A DNA stretch of 64,000 nucleotides from Actinomycetospora lemnae (GTDB lineage Bacteria > Actinomycetota > Actinomycetes > Mycobacteriales > Pseudonocardiaceae), in NCBI RefSeq assembly GCF_028737315.1, contig NZ_JAQZAO010000005.1, positions 124,001-188,000 on the forward strand, given 5' to 3'. Positions 47,446 to 55,658 of this stretch are shown piece by piece. Under the pieces are notes generated by a model. That model ran no database searches, was not told the origin of the DNA, and was given only the letters and a program-made list of their open reading frames with translations. A program made the translations under genes and the position numbers. How positions within the stretch are numbered: the stretch's first letter is position 1; every line of letters starts with the position of its first letter.

Positions 47446-48509
47446 GCCTGGGCCACCGCCCCGTCGTCGACGAGCTCGGCGTCGTCGGCCGAGGCCGGCG
47501 CGCTGGTGTCCGAGGACAGCTGGCACTCGGCGGGCACCGGGATGTCGTAGAGCCGCGCGGCGTTGAGGCCGAGGATCTTCTTCTTGCCGTCGACGCCGAG
47601 GCGCGGGTAGTCGTCGTACTCGGCGCTCTCCGGGAAGTCCCAGTCGACCAGGCCCTCGACCTGCCACTTCGGCTCCCAGATGTTGTAGTCCGAGCCGAAG
47701 GTCATCTTGTCCTCGCCGACCCAGAACAGCAGCTCGCCCATCACCTTGGCGAAGAAGCGCGGGCGGGCGTGCATGAGGCCGCCGAGCACGACCGAGAGGC
47801 CGGCGTAGACGTTCGGCTCCTGGGTGGCCATGAAGCAGAAGTCCTCGATGCGCGGCAGACCCACGTGCTCGACGATGAAGTTCAGGCCCTGGAAGTCCGT
47901 GGCGGCGTGGTCGACGTCCGAGACGTCGAAGGCGTCCTTGTCCAGCGGCCAGATCGTCGGGCCCTTGTGGACGTGGATGTTCTTGATGCCCAACTCCTGG
48001 GCGCGCTCGAGGAAGCGGTAGCACTCGGGGTCGGAGAGCTTGAAGCCGCGCGAGTCGCCGTTCCACTCCGCGGTGTAGAGCTTGGCGCCGAGCGGCTGGT
48101 ACTTCTCGACGTTCTTCTCGAACTCGCGCATGCCGGCGTCGCCGTCGCGCGGGTCGAAGCGCGTGTTGACCCGGAACTTCTCCGGGTGCTTCATCGCGAG
48201 CTCACCGTTGCGCTCGCTGGTGTTGAAGCCGTCCTTGTACCACTCGCGCAGGTAGGTCGACTGGAAGATGGCCACGTCGACGTGGCCCTCCTCGAAGACC
48301 TCGCGCATCAGCTGGTCCTCGGAGACCTTCTGGAACTCCTCGATCGGCTGGTGCGTCTCGGCCGGGCCGAGGGACTGGTAGGCGTGGAAGCACTCGATCC
48401 AGCCCTTGGCGTACTGCTCCGCACCCTGCACCCAGTTCTCGGGCGACGCGTCCCAGTAGTGCATGTGGGAGTCGACGACGAAGTACTTCTCACCGTTCTT
48501 CTCGTACAC
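47442..48509 (-). CDS. amidohydrolase family protein (amidohydrolase 2 type)
   Basis: A 355-residue TIM-barrel protein with VVDSHMHYWDASPENW at the N-terminus (HxH metal motif), IHVHKGPTIWP, NFIVEHVGLPRIEDF and FGSDYNIWEP near the C-terminus (late Asp). It is very similar in layout to the amidohydrolase encoded beside propane/acetone-metabolising binuclear-iron monooxygenases, where it is thought to aid maturation or act on an intermediate. Here the monooxygenase genes are absent. Codon-coupled to the DUF59 gene. ATG 48509. Confidence 0.85.
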   Translation of the reverse strand: MYEKNGEKYFVVDSHMHYWDASPENWVQGAEQYAKGWIECFHAYQSLGPAETHQPIEEFQKVSEDQLMREVFEEGHVDVAIFQSTYLREWYKDGFNTSERNGELAMKHPEKFRVNTRFDPRDGDAGMREFEKNVEKYQPLGAKLYTAEWNGDSRGFKLSDPECYRFLERAQELGIKNIHVHKGPTIWPLDKDAFDVSDVDHAATDFQGLNFIVEHVGLPRIEDFCFMATQEPNVYAGLSVVLGGLMHARPRFFAKVMGELLFWVGEDKMTFGSDYNIWEPKWQVEGLVDWDFPESAEYDDYPRLGVDGKKKILGLNAARLYDIPVPAECQLSSDTSAPASADDAELVDDGAVAQA

Positions 48510-48702
48510 GGCGTTGGCCTCCCGGTGCGCGCGACGCCGCGCGCGGTCGTGGTGGTGGGTGGAGGGTTCGGACGGCCTCCGGGCGCCGGCGTGGTGGTGC
48601 GGACGCGGCCCACATCACACGTCGTCGTCGGCGCGTGGGCAAGACCACGGTTTCCACGGATCGCCGAAACGGACGAATCGGACATCGACGAGGTGGCCCG
48701 CG

Positions 48703-48708
48703 TACGGT
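48703..48708 (+). promoter_or_regulatory. -10 box of the NAD(P)-binding protein gene, probably leaderless
   Basis: TACGGT ends 7 nt before the ATG at 48716. Confidence 0.45.
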
Positions 48709-48715
48709 CGGGCCC

Positions 48716-49408
48716 ATGCGCATCGTCATCGCCGGCGGACACGGGAAGATCGCGCTGCGGCTGGAGCGGCAGGCCGCCGCGCAGGGTGACGCCACCGTCG
48801 CCCTGATCCGCGACCCCGCACAGGCCGACGACGTCCGCGAGGCCGGCGCGGAGCCGGTCGTCGCCGACCTCGAGGAGATCGGTTCCGGGGAGCTCGCCGC
48901 GCACCTGACCGGCGCCGACGCCGTCGTGTTCGCCGCCGGCGCGGGCCCGGGCAGCACGGCCGAGCGCAAGGGCACCGTCGACCGGGACGCCGCGCTGCTG
49001 CTCGCCGACGCCGCCGCGGCCGCCGGGGTGCGGCGCTACCTGCTCGTCTCGGCGATGAACATCGACAGCCCGCCCGCCCCCGAGGACGACGACTCGATCT
49101 GGGCGCACTACCTGCGCGCCAAGAAGGCCGCCGAGGACGCGCTGCGCGCCCGGCAGGACCTCGACCTCACGATCCTGCGTCCGGGACGCCTCACCGACGA
49201 CCCGGGCACCGGGCTCGTGCGGCTCGGGGTCGTCGGCGGGCAGCCCCCGGTCGGCTACGGGGAGGTGACCCGCGACGACGTCGCCGCGGTCCTGCTCGCC
49301 CTGCTCCGCGCCCCCGAGACGACGGGTGCGGTGCTCGACCTGGTCGGCGGCACCGTGCCCCCGGCCCAGGCCGTGGCCGCGCTCGGCGGCGCCAACGCCC
49401 CCCGCTGA
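48716..49408 (+). CDS. NAD(P)-binding SDR-like protein (NmrA/YwnB type)
   Basis: A 230-residue atypical short-chain dehydrogenase. It starts RIVIAGGHGKIALRLERQAA (Rossmann glycine motif), continues GADAVVFAAGAG and LLVSAMNIDSP, and has a YLRAKKAAEDALRA helix with the catalytic-type Tyr-x-Lys region and LTILRPGRLTDDPGTG. It could be an epimerase-like reductase or a redox sensor; the substrate is unknown. It is divergent from the amidohydrolase operon across 206 bp and ends before a strong hairpin. Confidence 0.87.
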   Translation: MRIVIAGGHGKIALRLERQAAAQGDATVALIRDPAQADDVREAGAEPVVADLEEIGSGELAAHLTGADAVVFAAGAGPGSTAERKGTVDRDAALLLADAAAAAGVRRYLLVSAMNIDSPPAPEDDDSIWAHYLRAKKAAEDALRARQDLDLTILRPGRLTDDPGTGLVRLGVVGGQPPVGYGEVTRDDVAAVLLALLRAPETTGAVLDLVGGTVPPAQAVAALGGANAPR

Positions 49409-49426
49409 CGCGGGTGGCTCCGCCTC

Positions 49427-49466
49427 GTGAGCAGAGAGGAGTGCTGGAGCACTCGGTTCTGCTCAC
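49427..49466. terminator. two-part hairpin, bidirectional terminator between convergent genes
   Basis: Outer arms GTGAGCAGA/TCTGCTCAC (9 bp) and inner arms GAGTGCT/AGCACTC (7 bp) with a GG loop and a 3x3 internal bulge. It lies between genes ending at 49408 (+) and 49500 (-). Confidence 0.75.
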
Positions 49467-49499
49467 CTGCGCATCAGGGCCAGCACGCCGATAGGGCAC

Positions 49500-50474
49500 C
49501 TAGCCGATCAGCCCCTGCTCGCGCAGGAACGAGCGCGCGACCTCGTTGGGGTCGCGCCCGCCCGCGGAGACGCGCTCGTTGAGCTGGCGCATGACGGGCT
49601 CGGTGAGCGTCGGCGCGAGCATCCGGCCCACCAGCGCCAGGCGCGGCGCGCGGCTCACGACCTCGGTGCGGACGGTCAGCGCGGCGTTGTAGGGCAGGAA
49701 GTAGCCGCGGTCGTCGACGAGCGTGGACAGGCGCAGCGGGTTGAGCCGGCCGTCGGTGGCGAACACCTCGCCGAACGTGCAGGGGGTCGCCGCCGCGAGG
49801 GCGTCGTAGATCTGGTCGATGCCGCGGGTGTCGAGCGAGCGATCGTCGAGGGTCATCTCGTAGGTCGCGAGCAGGCCCTGCAGCCCGTCCTCGCGCCCGG
49901 TGAACTCCTGGTCGACGCACAGCGTCCCCTCCGGTGCGCCCGCCCGGACCAGCGCGGCGAAGTCGGAGATCGTGCGCACCCGCAGGCGCTGGGCGATGTC
50001 GGTGCGGACGCCGATGGCGTAGGTGTTGTTGAACGGGGTGGGGTCGAACCAGGTGACCTCGTTGCCGGCGTCGGCGGTGCGCACCGCGTCGAAGAGCACG
50101 CGGGGATCGGCGATCGTCGACTCCTGCGCGAGGTAGAGCCGCCAGGCCGTGCCGGTGTACTCCCAGTACATGTCGATCTGGCCGCTGGTCAGCGCGGCGC
50201 GCACGTTGGACGAGCCCTTGGTGTCACAGCGGTCGATGACGTTCGCGCCGGTCGACTGGAGCACGGCGATGGTCATCTTGCAGAGCACGAGCTGCTCGGC
50301 GAACTCCTTGCCGCCGACCGTCAGCGTCTGCCCGGTGAGGTCGACCTCGGCGGCGACGCTGCCCGGCGGGGTGAGCCGCGGGCTGTCCGAGCACGCCGCG
50401 AGGACCGTGGCGAGCGCGGTCACGGCGGCGACGAGCACGAGGATCGGGACCGGGGAGCGCCGGGATCGGGGCAC
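49500..50474 (-). CDS. quaternary-amine ABC transporter substrate-binding lipoprotein (second copy)
   Basis: A 324-residue OpuAC/ProX-type binding protein. The signal peptide ends in LAAC with lipidated C28. The mature part shows TVGGKEFAEQLVLCKM, LTSGQIDMYWEYTGTAW, FDPTPFNNTYAIGV and CTFGEVFATDGRL. It binds glycine betaine, choline or carnitine-like ligands outside the cell membrane. It is a diverged paralog of the protein at 50603-51625 and lies after a hairpin, so it may be expressed at a different level. Last gene of the operon. Confidence 0.88.
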   Translation of the reverse strand: MPRSRRSPVPILVLVAAVTALATVLAACSDSPRLTPPGSVAAEVDLTGQTLTVGGKEFAEQLVLCKMTIAVLQSTGANVIDRCDTKGSSNVRAALTSGQIDMYWEYTGTAWRLYLAQESTIADPRVLFDAVRTADAGNEVTWFDPTPFNNTYAIGVRTDIAQRLRVRTISDFAALVRAGAPEGTLCVDQEFTGREDGLQGLLATYEMTLDDRSLDTRGIDQIYDALAAATPCTFGEVFATDGRLNPLRLSTLVDDRGYFLPYNAALTVRTEVVSRAPRLALVGRMLAPTLTEPVMRQLNERVSAGGRDPNEVARSFLREQGLIG

Positions 50475-50523
50475 GGGCGTGCTGCCTTCGTGTCGGATCG
50501 GTTGTGGACGTCTCGTCGCCGGG

Positions 50524-50576
50524 GACGACGACGGCCGGCCGGGATCCGAGGACCCCGACCGGCCGCCGCCGTCGTC
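50524..50576 (-). terminator. imperfect hairpin between the two binding-protein genes
   Basis: GACGACGGCCGGCCGGG and the facing CCGACCGGCCGCCGCCGTCG stretch are largely complementary with a 3-base bulge. It lies 27 bp downstream of the first binding-protein gene on the minus strand. Possible attenuator or partial terminator. Confidence 0.5.
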
Positions 50577-50602
50577 ATGCCGTCAGGACATCACCGCCCG
50601 GC

Positions 50603-51625
50603 TCACTGGCCGCCGATGAGTCCCTGCTGCTGCAGCCAGCGGGTCGCGACCTGCTGCGGGTCCTGGCCCTGCGAGGACACCTGCCCGTTCAGGTCCAGCA
50701 TCACCTCGTTGGTCAGGCGCGGGGTGATCTCGTCGAACACGCGCTGGACGCTCGGGTTGCGGTCGAAGACCTCCTTGCGGATGGTCGGCGACGCGTTGTA
50801 CTGCGGGAAGTAGTTCTTGTCGTCCTGCAGCGTCACCAGGTTCAGGCCGGGGATGCGGCCGTCGGTGGTGAAGACCTCGCCGAAGTTGCACGGGTTGCCG
50901 TTGGCGGTGGCCTGGTAGATGGCGCCCGTGTCCAGCGTGTTCAGCCCGGGCGGGCCGGCCGGCGGGTTGGTGACCCCGTAGGTCCGGAACAGCCCGGCGA
51001 GGCCGTCGTCACGACCGGCGAACTCGGCCTCGACGCAGAGCGTGGCGGCCGGGTTGCCGCTGTTGGTGAAGTTGCCCCAGTCGGTCAGCGTGCGCAGGTT
51101 GTTCTGCTCCGCGAACGGACGGGTCACCGCGAGGCCGTAGGTGTTGTTGAACGGCGACGGCGGGAGCCAGACGATGTTGTTCTGCGCCAGGTCGGCGTCC
51201 CGCGTCGCGATGTACTGCTGCTCGGAGCCCGGGATCGGCGAGGCGTTCTTGAGGTGGGTGATCCAGCCGGTGCCGGTGTACTCCCAGTACATGTCGATCT
51301 GGCCGCCGGTGAGGGCGGCGCGGGTCGACGCGGTACCGGTGATGTTGCAGCGGTCGTTGGCCGTGGCGCCCACCGACTGCAGGGCCGCGATGGTCATCTT
51401 GCAGAGCACGAGCTGCTCGTCGAACTCCTTGCCGCCGACCGTGTAGGTCTGCCCGGCGAGGTTGATGCCGCTCGCGGCCAGGCTGCCACCCTGGGCCTGC
51501 GGCTGGCCGCTGCCCGACAGGCCGCCGCAGCCGGCGGCCAGCAGCGCCGTGGCGGCGAGCGTGACCGCGCCCGCCCGCCAGCCGGAACGACGACCGGAGC
51601 GGCCGCCGCGGAAATTCCACCGCAC
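50603..51625 (-). CDS. quaternary-amine ABC transporter substrate-binding lipoprotein
   Basis: A 340-residue binding protein with a lipoprotein signal ending LAAGC (lipidated C33). The mature sequence contains YTVGGKEFDEQLVLCKMTI, LTGGQIDMYWEYTGTGW, PPSPFNNTYGLAV, CNFGEVFTTDGRI and ends in KEVFDRNPSVQRVFDEITPR. It fits the glycine betaine/choline OpuAC family. GTG at 51625 is preceded by a clear AAGGAG site at 6 nt. It follows the permease at 51704 in the operon. Confidence 0.9.
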   Translation of the reverse strand: MRWNFRGGRSGRRSGWRAGAVTLAATALLAAGCGGLSGSGQPQAQGGSLAASGINLAGQTYTVGGKEFDEQLVLCKMTIAALQSVGATANDRCNITGTASTRAALTGGQIDMYWEYTGTGWITHLKNASPIPGSEQQYIATRDADLAQNNIVWLPPSPFNNTYGLAVTRPFAEQNNLRTLTDWGNFTNSGNPAATLCVEAEFAGRDDGLAGLFRTYGVTNPPAGPPGLNTLDTGAIYQATANGNPCNFGEVFTTDGRIPGLNLVTLQDDKNYFPQYNASPTIRKEVFDRNPSVQRVFDEITPRLTNEVMLDLNGQVSSQGQDPQQVATRWLQQQGLIGGQ

Positions 51626-51703
51626 AGTGTTCTCCTTATCTCCGGGGTTGGCCGGGCCTCGCGGGCGGGGCGGTCGGCCAGAGAAATCCTGGGGGCTCGG
51701 CGA

Positions 51704-52519
51704 TCAGCCGGACCGGGCGACGACGACGCGCTCGGCCACGCCCGCGAGCCAGTCGATGAGCAGGGCGAGGGCGGCGATGACGCCGCCGGCGACCAGCAGC
51801 ACGTTGATGCGGTTGAGGCGCAGGGCCTGCTGCACGAGCTCGCCGAGCCCGCCCGCACCGATGTAGCTGGCCAGCGTGGCCGTGCCGACGTTGAGGACGA
51901 GCGCGACGCGCAGGCCCGCGACGATGACCGGTACCGCGAGCGGGATCTCGACGCGGAACAGCGTCTGCCGGGACGTCATGCCCATGCCCCGCGCCGCCTC
52001 GATGAGCGACTGGTCGACCTGCTGCAGACCGACCACCGTGTTGCGGAGGACGGGCAGCAGGGCGGCCAGCGTCAGGCCGATGACGGCGGTCCAGAAGCCG
52101 AAGTTGAGCCAGAACGCCATGAGCAGCAGGACGCCGAAGGGGGGCAGGGCCTGGGCGAAGCCGCCGATCGCGAGCACCGGGCCCTGGGCGCGCCGCGCCC
52201 CGCGCCGGCTCAGCACGATGCCCAGGGGCACCGCGATGACGAGCACGAGGACGGTGGAGATCGCGGCGAGCCAGATGTGCTGCACGAGCAGGCCGCCGAC
52301 GTTGTCGGCCGCGAGGACGCGCTCCTCGATTGTGTCGAGGTCCCGGCTCCCCACGTAGAGGAGCAGCAGCCCGAGGACGAGGACGATGATGAGCGGCAGG
52401 ATGACCAGGTCGTAGTGCTGCATCCAGAGCGCGGCGAGCCGGCTCTGCTGCTTGCCCTCGACCTCCTCGACGGAGGCCTCGGCCTGGGTGTTGACCGTGC
52501 CCTGGGTCGCGGTGCTCAT
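51704..52519 (-). CDS. quaternary-amine ABC transporter permease 2
   Basis: A 271-residue permease with about six transmembrane helices and the binding-protein-dependent transport EAA loop (IEAARGMGMTSRQTLFRVEI). A long cytoplasmic N-terminus precedes ILPLIIVLVLGLLLLYVGSR; GGLGELVQQAL is the OpuAB/ProW-type end. ATG 52519 overlaps the ATPase stop (ATGA). It forms a heterodimer with the permease at 53630. Confidence 0.9.
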   Translation of the reverse strand: MSTATQGTVNTQAEASVEEVEGKQQSRLAALWMQHYDLVILPLIIVLVLGLLLLYVGSRDLDTIEERVLAADNVGGLLVQHIWLAAISTVLVLVIAVPLGIVLSRRGARRAQGPVLAIGGFAQALPPFGVLLLMAFWLNFGFWTAVIGLTLAALLPVLRNTVVGLQQVDQSLIEAARGMGMTSRQTLFRVEIPLAVPVIVAGLRVALVLNVGTATLASYIGAGGLGELVQQALRLNRINVLLVAGGVIAALALLIDWLAGVAERVVVARSG

Positions 52520-53637
52520 GCGTGGCCCTTCCGGGTGCGCAGCCCGCCGACGAGGTCGTTCCAGTGCAGCACGCCCTGGGCGCGCCCCTCCTCGTCGACG
52601 ACGGCCACGAGCGACGCGCAGCCGTCGAGCATGACGTCGACGGCGTCGTAGACCGTGCCCGAGATGGGCACGGTGACCATGGCGGTGCCCGCGGCGTCCC
52701 CACCGGGGAGGTGGCGCCACGACACCGGCTTGCCCGACCCGTCGACCTCGACGACCGGGGTGCCGTTGCGGCTGCCCGCGGCCTTCTCGTCGGTCTCCAC
52801 GGGGTGCAGCTCGAGGTGGGCGAGCTCGAGCAGGCTCAGGCGCCGGACCGCGGCCCCGCCGCCGACGAAGTCGGACACGAAGTCGTTCGCCGGCTGGGTG
52901 AGGACGGTGTCCGGGCTGTCGTACTGCTCCAGCCGACCGGTCGCGAACACGGCGATCTTGTCGCCGAGCTTCACGGCCTCCTGCAGGTCGTGGGTGACGA
53001 AGGCGATCGTCTTGCCGACCGTGCGCTGGATGTCGAGGAACTCGTCCTGGAGGCGGTCGCGGGTGATCGGGTCGATGGCGCCGAACGGCTCGTCCATGAG
53101 CATGACCGGCGGGTCCGCGGCGAGGGCGCGGGCGACACCGACGCGCTGCTGCTGGCCGCCGGAGAGCTGGCGCGGGTAGCGGTCGCGGAACGTCGAGGGC
53201 TCGAGGCCGACGAGGTGGAGCAGCTCGTCGGCGCGCTGCCGGATCCGCTGCTTGTCCCAGCCGAGCATCTTCGGGACCACGCCGATGTTGTCGGCGATGG
53301 AGAAGTGCGGGAAGAGGCCGCCCTGCTGGATGACGTAGCCGATCTCGCGGCGGAGCTGGTCGCCGTTGACGTGGGTGACGTCCTTGCCGTCGAGCAGGAT
53401 GCGACCCGCGGTCGGTTCGATCAGCCGGTTGATCATCTTGAGCGTCGTCGTCTTGCCGCAGCCCGAGGGGCCGATGAGCATGACGATCTCGCCCTGCGGG
53501 ATGGCCATGTCGAGCTGGCTCACCGCGGGCTGGGTGCTGCCCGGGTAGATCTTCTCGACGCCCTCCAGGACGATCATGTCGGGCTTGCCGGCGCCCTCTG
53601 GCGTCTCGACGACGGTCTGGTCTGTGGTCTCAGACAC
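52516..53637 (-). CDS. quaternary-amine ABC transporter ATP-binding protein with CBS domain
   Basis: A 373-residue OpuAA/ProV-type ATPase: Walker A GPSGCGKTT, Q-loop YVIQQGGLFPHF, signature LSGGQQQRVG, Walker B VMLMDEPFGAID and switch His FVTHD. A C-terminal CBS module (VYDAVDVMLDGCASLVAVVD) is typical of osmolyte-sensing OpuA/OpuC ATPases, which use CBS domains to sense ionic strength or c-di-AMP. Its start overlaps the end of permease 1 by 8 bp. Confidence 0.92.
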   Translation of the reverse strand: MSETTDQTVVETPEGAGKPDMIVLEGVEKIYPGSTQPAVSQLDMAIPQGEIVMLIGPSGCGKTTTLKMINRLIEPTAGRILLDGKDVTHVNGDQLRREIGYVIQQGGLFPHFSIADNIGVVPKMLGWDKQRIRQRADELLHLVGLEPSTFRDRYPRQLSGGQQQRVGVARALAADPPVMLMDEPFGAIDPITRDRLQDEFLDIQRTVGKTIAFVTHDLQEAVKLGDKIAVFATGRLEQYDSPDTVLTQPANDFVSDFVGGGAAVRRLSLLELAHLELHPVETDEKAAGSRNGTPVVEVDGSGKPVSWRHLPGGDAAGTAMVTVPISGTVYDAVDVMLDGCASLVAVVDEEGRAQGVLHWNDLVGGLRTRKGHA

Positions 53638-54316
53638 GGATCCCCCTGGGGATGGTCAGGCGCTGGACGATGGCGAAGAAGATCTCGAAGACGGCGGCGA
53701 CGACCAGGCACAGCAGCGTGCCCGCGAGGACCTGGTAGAAGGAGTTCGCCGCGCCGATGCGGGAGATCCCGTTGAGGAGCAGGATGCCGAGGCCGGGCCC
53801 CTGGACGACGGCGCCGACCACGGCGATCGAGATCGAGATCAGCGTGGTGACGCGGATGCCGTTGAGGATGACCGGCCACGCGAGCGGCAACTGGATGGTG
53901 AGCAGGCGGCGCAGCCGGCCGTACCCGAGGCCGCGGGCGGATTCGAGGACCGCCCGGTCGACCGTCGTGAGGCCGGCGACGGTGTTCCGCAGCACCGTGT
54001 AGAGCGTGTAGATCGTCAGCACGACGACGGCCGTGGTGACACCGAGCCCGGTGAACGGCAGGAACAGCGCGAAGAGCGCCAGCGAGGGCACGGTGAGCAG
54101 CGCGGCGGTGAACACCAGGCCGCCCTCGCGGATGCCGGTCGCGAACCAGTCCCAGGAGAAGCGCCGTGGGTCGGGCTCGCCGGACGAGACCGCCAGTCCC
54201 AGCACGACGCTGATCGCCGAACCGATGCCGACGGCGATGAGCACCACCAGGAAGTGGGCCTGGGTCAGGAACAGGATCTGCTGGGAGTTGGTGACGAGGT
54301 AGTCCAGGAAGTTCAC
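53630..54316 (-). CDS. quaternary-amine ABC transporter permease 1
   Basis: A 228-residue membrane protein with five to six helices (FLVVLIAVGIGSAISVVLGL, VFTAALLTVPSLALFALFLP) and an EAA-type loop (LESARGLGYGRLRRLLTIQL). It fits OpuCB/OpuCD permeases. GTG at 54316 has a GAGGAG ribosome site at 5 nt and overlaps the IclR stop as GTGA, so the regulator and transporter are coupled. Confidence 0.9.
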   Translation of the reverse strand: MNFLDYLVTNSQQILFLTQAHFLVVLIAVGIGSAISVVLGLAVSSGEPDPRRFSWDWFATGIREGGLVFTAALLTVPSLALFALFLPFTGLGVTTAVVVLTIYTLYTVLRNTVAGLTTVDRAVLESARGLGYGRLRRLLTIQLPLAWPVILNGIRVTTLISISIAVVGAVVQGPGLGILLLNGISRIGAANSFYQVLAGTLLCLVVAAVFEIFFAIVQRLTIPRGIRV

Positions 54317-55290
54317 GACGCTCCTCTCTCGGGAGCAGGGGGGGTGGACAGGGCGGACACGTCGGTGCTCGGGGCGGGCGGTCCGGCGCGGGCGGTGGCA
54401 CGGCCCGGCGAGCTCGCCGCCACCTCCGCCCCCAGGGACCGGGACAGGTCGGAGGCCGCCCGCAGCACCGCGGCGCGGACCTCGTCGAGGACGGGGTCGA
54501 CGCGGGACTCGGGCCCGCTCACCCCGAGGGCGGCGACCACGGCGCCGCTGCTGTCGCGCACGGGGGCGCCGAGGGAGAGCAGGCCGCGGTCGGTCTCGTG
54601 ACGGGCGAGCGCCCACCCCCGGCGGCGCTCGTCGGTGACCCGCGAGACGAGCTCGTCGAGCGAGCGCGGCGCGGCCGGGCCGGCCGGACCGAGGCCCTCG
54701 GGGACGATGATGCGCGCGATCGCGGCCGTGTCGAGGTCGAACAGGAGCGCACGACCGGTGGCGGTGCACGACAACGGCATCGTCCGGCCGACCCACCCGG
54801 CGGCGCGCAGCTCGCTGTCCGGCGCGGCCGTGCTGATGGTCATGACGGAGCCGCCGCTGCGGATGCCGACGTCGATCCGCTCGCCGAGCAGGACGGCCTC
54901 CCGCGCGACGGTGGCGTCGGCCTCGTCGCGCAGGCGGCGGTCGACGGCCGTCGCGCCGATCGCGAACAGGCGGGTGCCGATGCGGTAGCGCAACGACCCG
55001 GGCTCGCGGTCGACGTACCCGGCGTCGGCGAGGAGCTTGAGCAGGCGCGAGACCTGCGACTTGTCCCGTCCGAGCTGGCGCGCGATCTCGACGACGCCGA
55101 GCGAGGACGGCCCGCCGGGGGCACCGAGGAGGTCGAGCACGTCGAGCGCCCGGTGCACGGGGCCGCCGGCCTCGTCGCGGCTGCGGCGACCGCGCGGCGT
55201 CGGGGCGGTCGCCTCGGTGGTCCCGAGTGCGGCGGCGGGGGAGCGGGGTGCGGGCGTCTCGGGGCCACCGGTGCGCGCACGAGGGCTCAC
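54313..55290 (-). CDS. IclR family transcriptional regulator heading the transporter operon
   Basis: A 325-residue regulator. A disordered N-terminus of about 40 residues precedes the winged helix (VHRALDVLDLLGAPGGPSSL, EIARQLGRDKSQVSRLLKLL, DAGYVDREPG). The effector domain carries SCTATGRALLFDLD (the ALGK-like region) and ETDRGLLSLGAPVRDSSGAV. A Pro/Ala-rich tail ends it. GTG 55290 is chosen for GGAGGG at 7 nt; the frame reaches 55413 without such a site. It is co-transcribed with the ABC genes, so it probably senses the transported compound or a breakdown product. Confidence 0.88.
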   Translation of the reverse strand: MSPRARTGGPETPAPRSPAAALGTTEATAPTPRGRRSRDEAGGPVHRALDVLDLLGAPGGPSSLGVVEIARQLGRDKSQVSRLLKLLADAGYVDREPGSLRYRIGTRLFAIGATAVDRRLRDEADATVAREAVLLGERIDVGIRSGGSVMTISTAAPDSELRAAGWVGRTMPLSCTATGRALLFDLDTAAIARIIVPEGLGPAGPAAPRSLDELVSRVTDERRRGWALARHETDRGLLSLGAPVRDSSGAVVAALGVSGPESRVDPVLDEVRAAVLRAASDLSRSLGAEVAASSPGRATARAGPPAPSTDVSALSTPPAPERGAS

Positions 55291-55658
55291 AGCCCGCCCT
55301 CCCCTCCGGTCTCCCCTCGCCCCGGATATTCCGCGGTGGGCGTCTGGGGCAACGGGCGTTGTCCCTGCGACAACGGCTGACGGGACAGTAGGCGGGTGAC
55401 GCGAGGTTGTCATCCCGTTGGTCCGACATTCGAGCGATGTTCACCGCGCACAACCGATCGCGCTCGGTGGCCAAACGCGCTCCGTCAGGTCGGACAAGGA
55501 GGATCCGCGCAGCTCCGGGCCGCCGACGTGAGCCTGGTCACGTCCGGATGAGCGTCCTGGGTCACGGTTCGTGACGAGGAGCCCGTATCGAGATCGTGAT
55601 GTGTGGGGAACACCCCGGTCGCCCGTTCGGGCCAACCGTCACGGGGAGCCGGGACGGA
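55291..55658. other. intergenic region upstream of the transporter operon
   Basis: 368 bp without a gene. Near the regulator start are two inverted repeats: CAACGGGCGTTG (55350-55361) and TTGTC-N5-GACAA (55359-55373), which overlap and are operator candidates for the IclR protein. The remainder, 55380-55658, is less GC-rich than coding parts and contains no ORF that looks genuine. The last 200 bp carry no repeat or RNA structure that I recognise. Confidence 0.5.
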
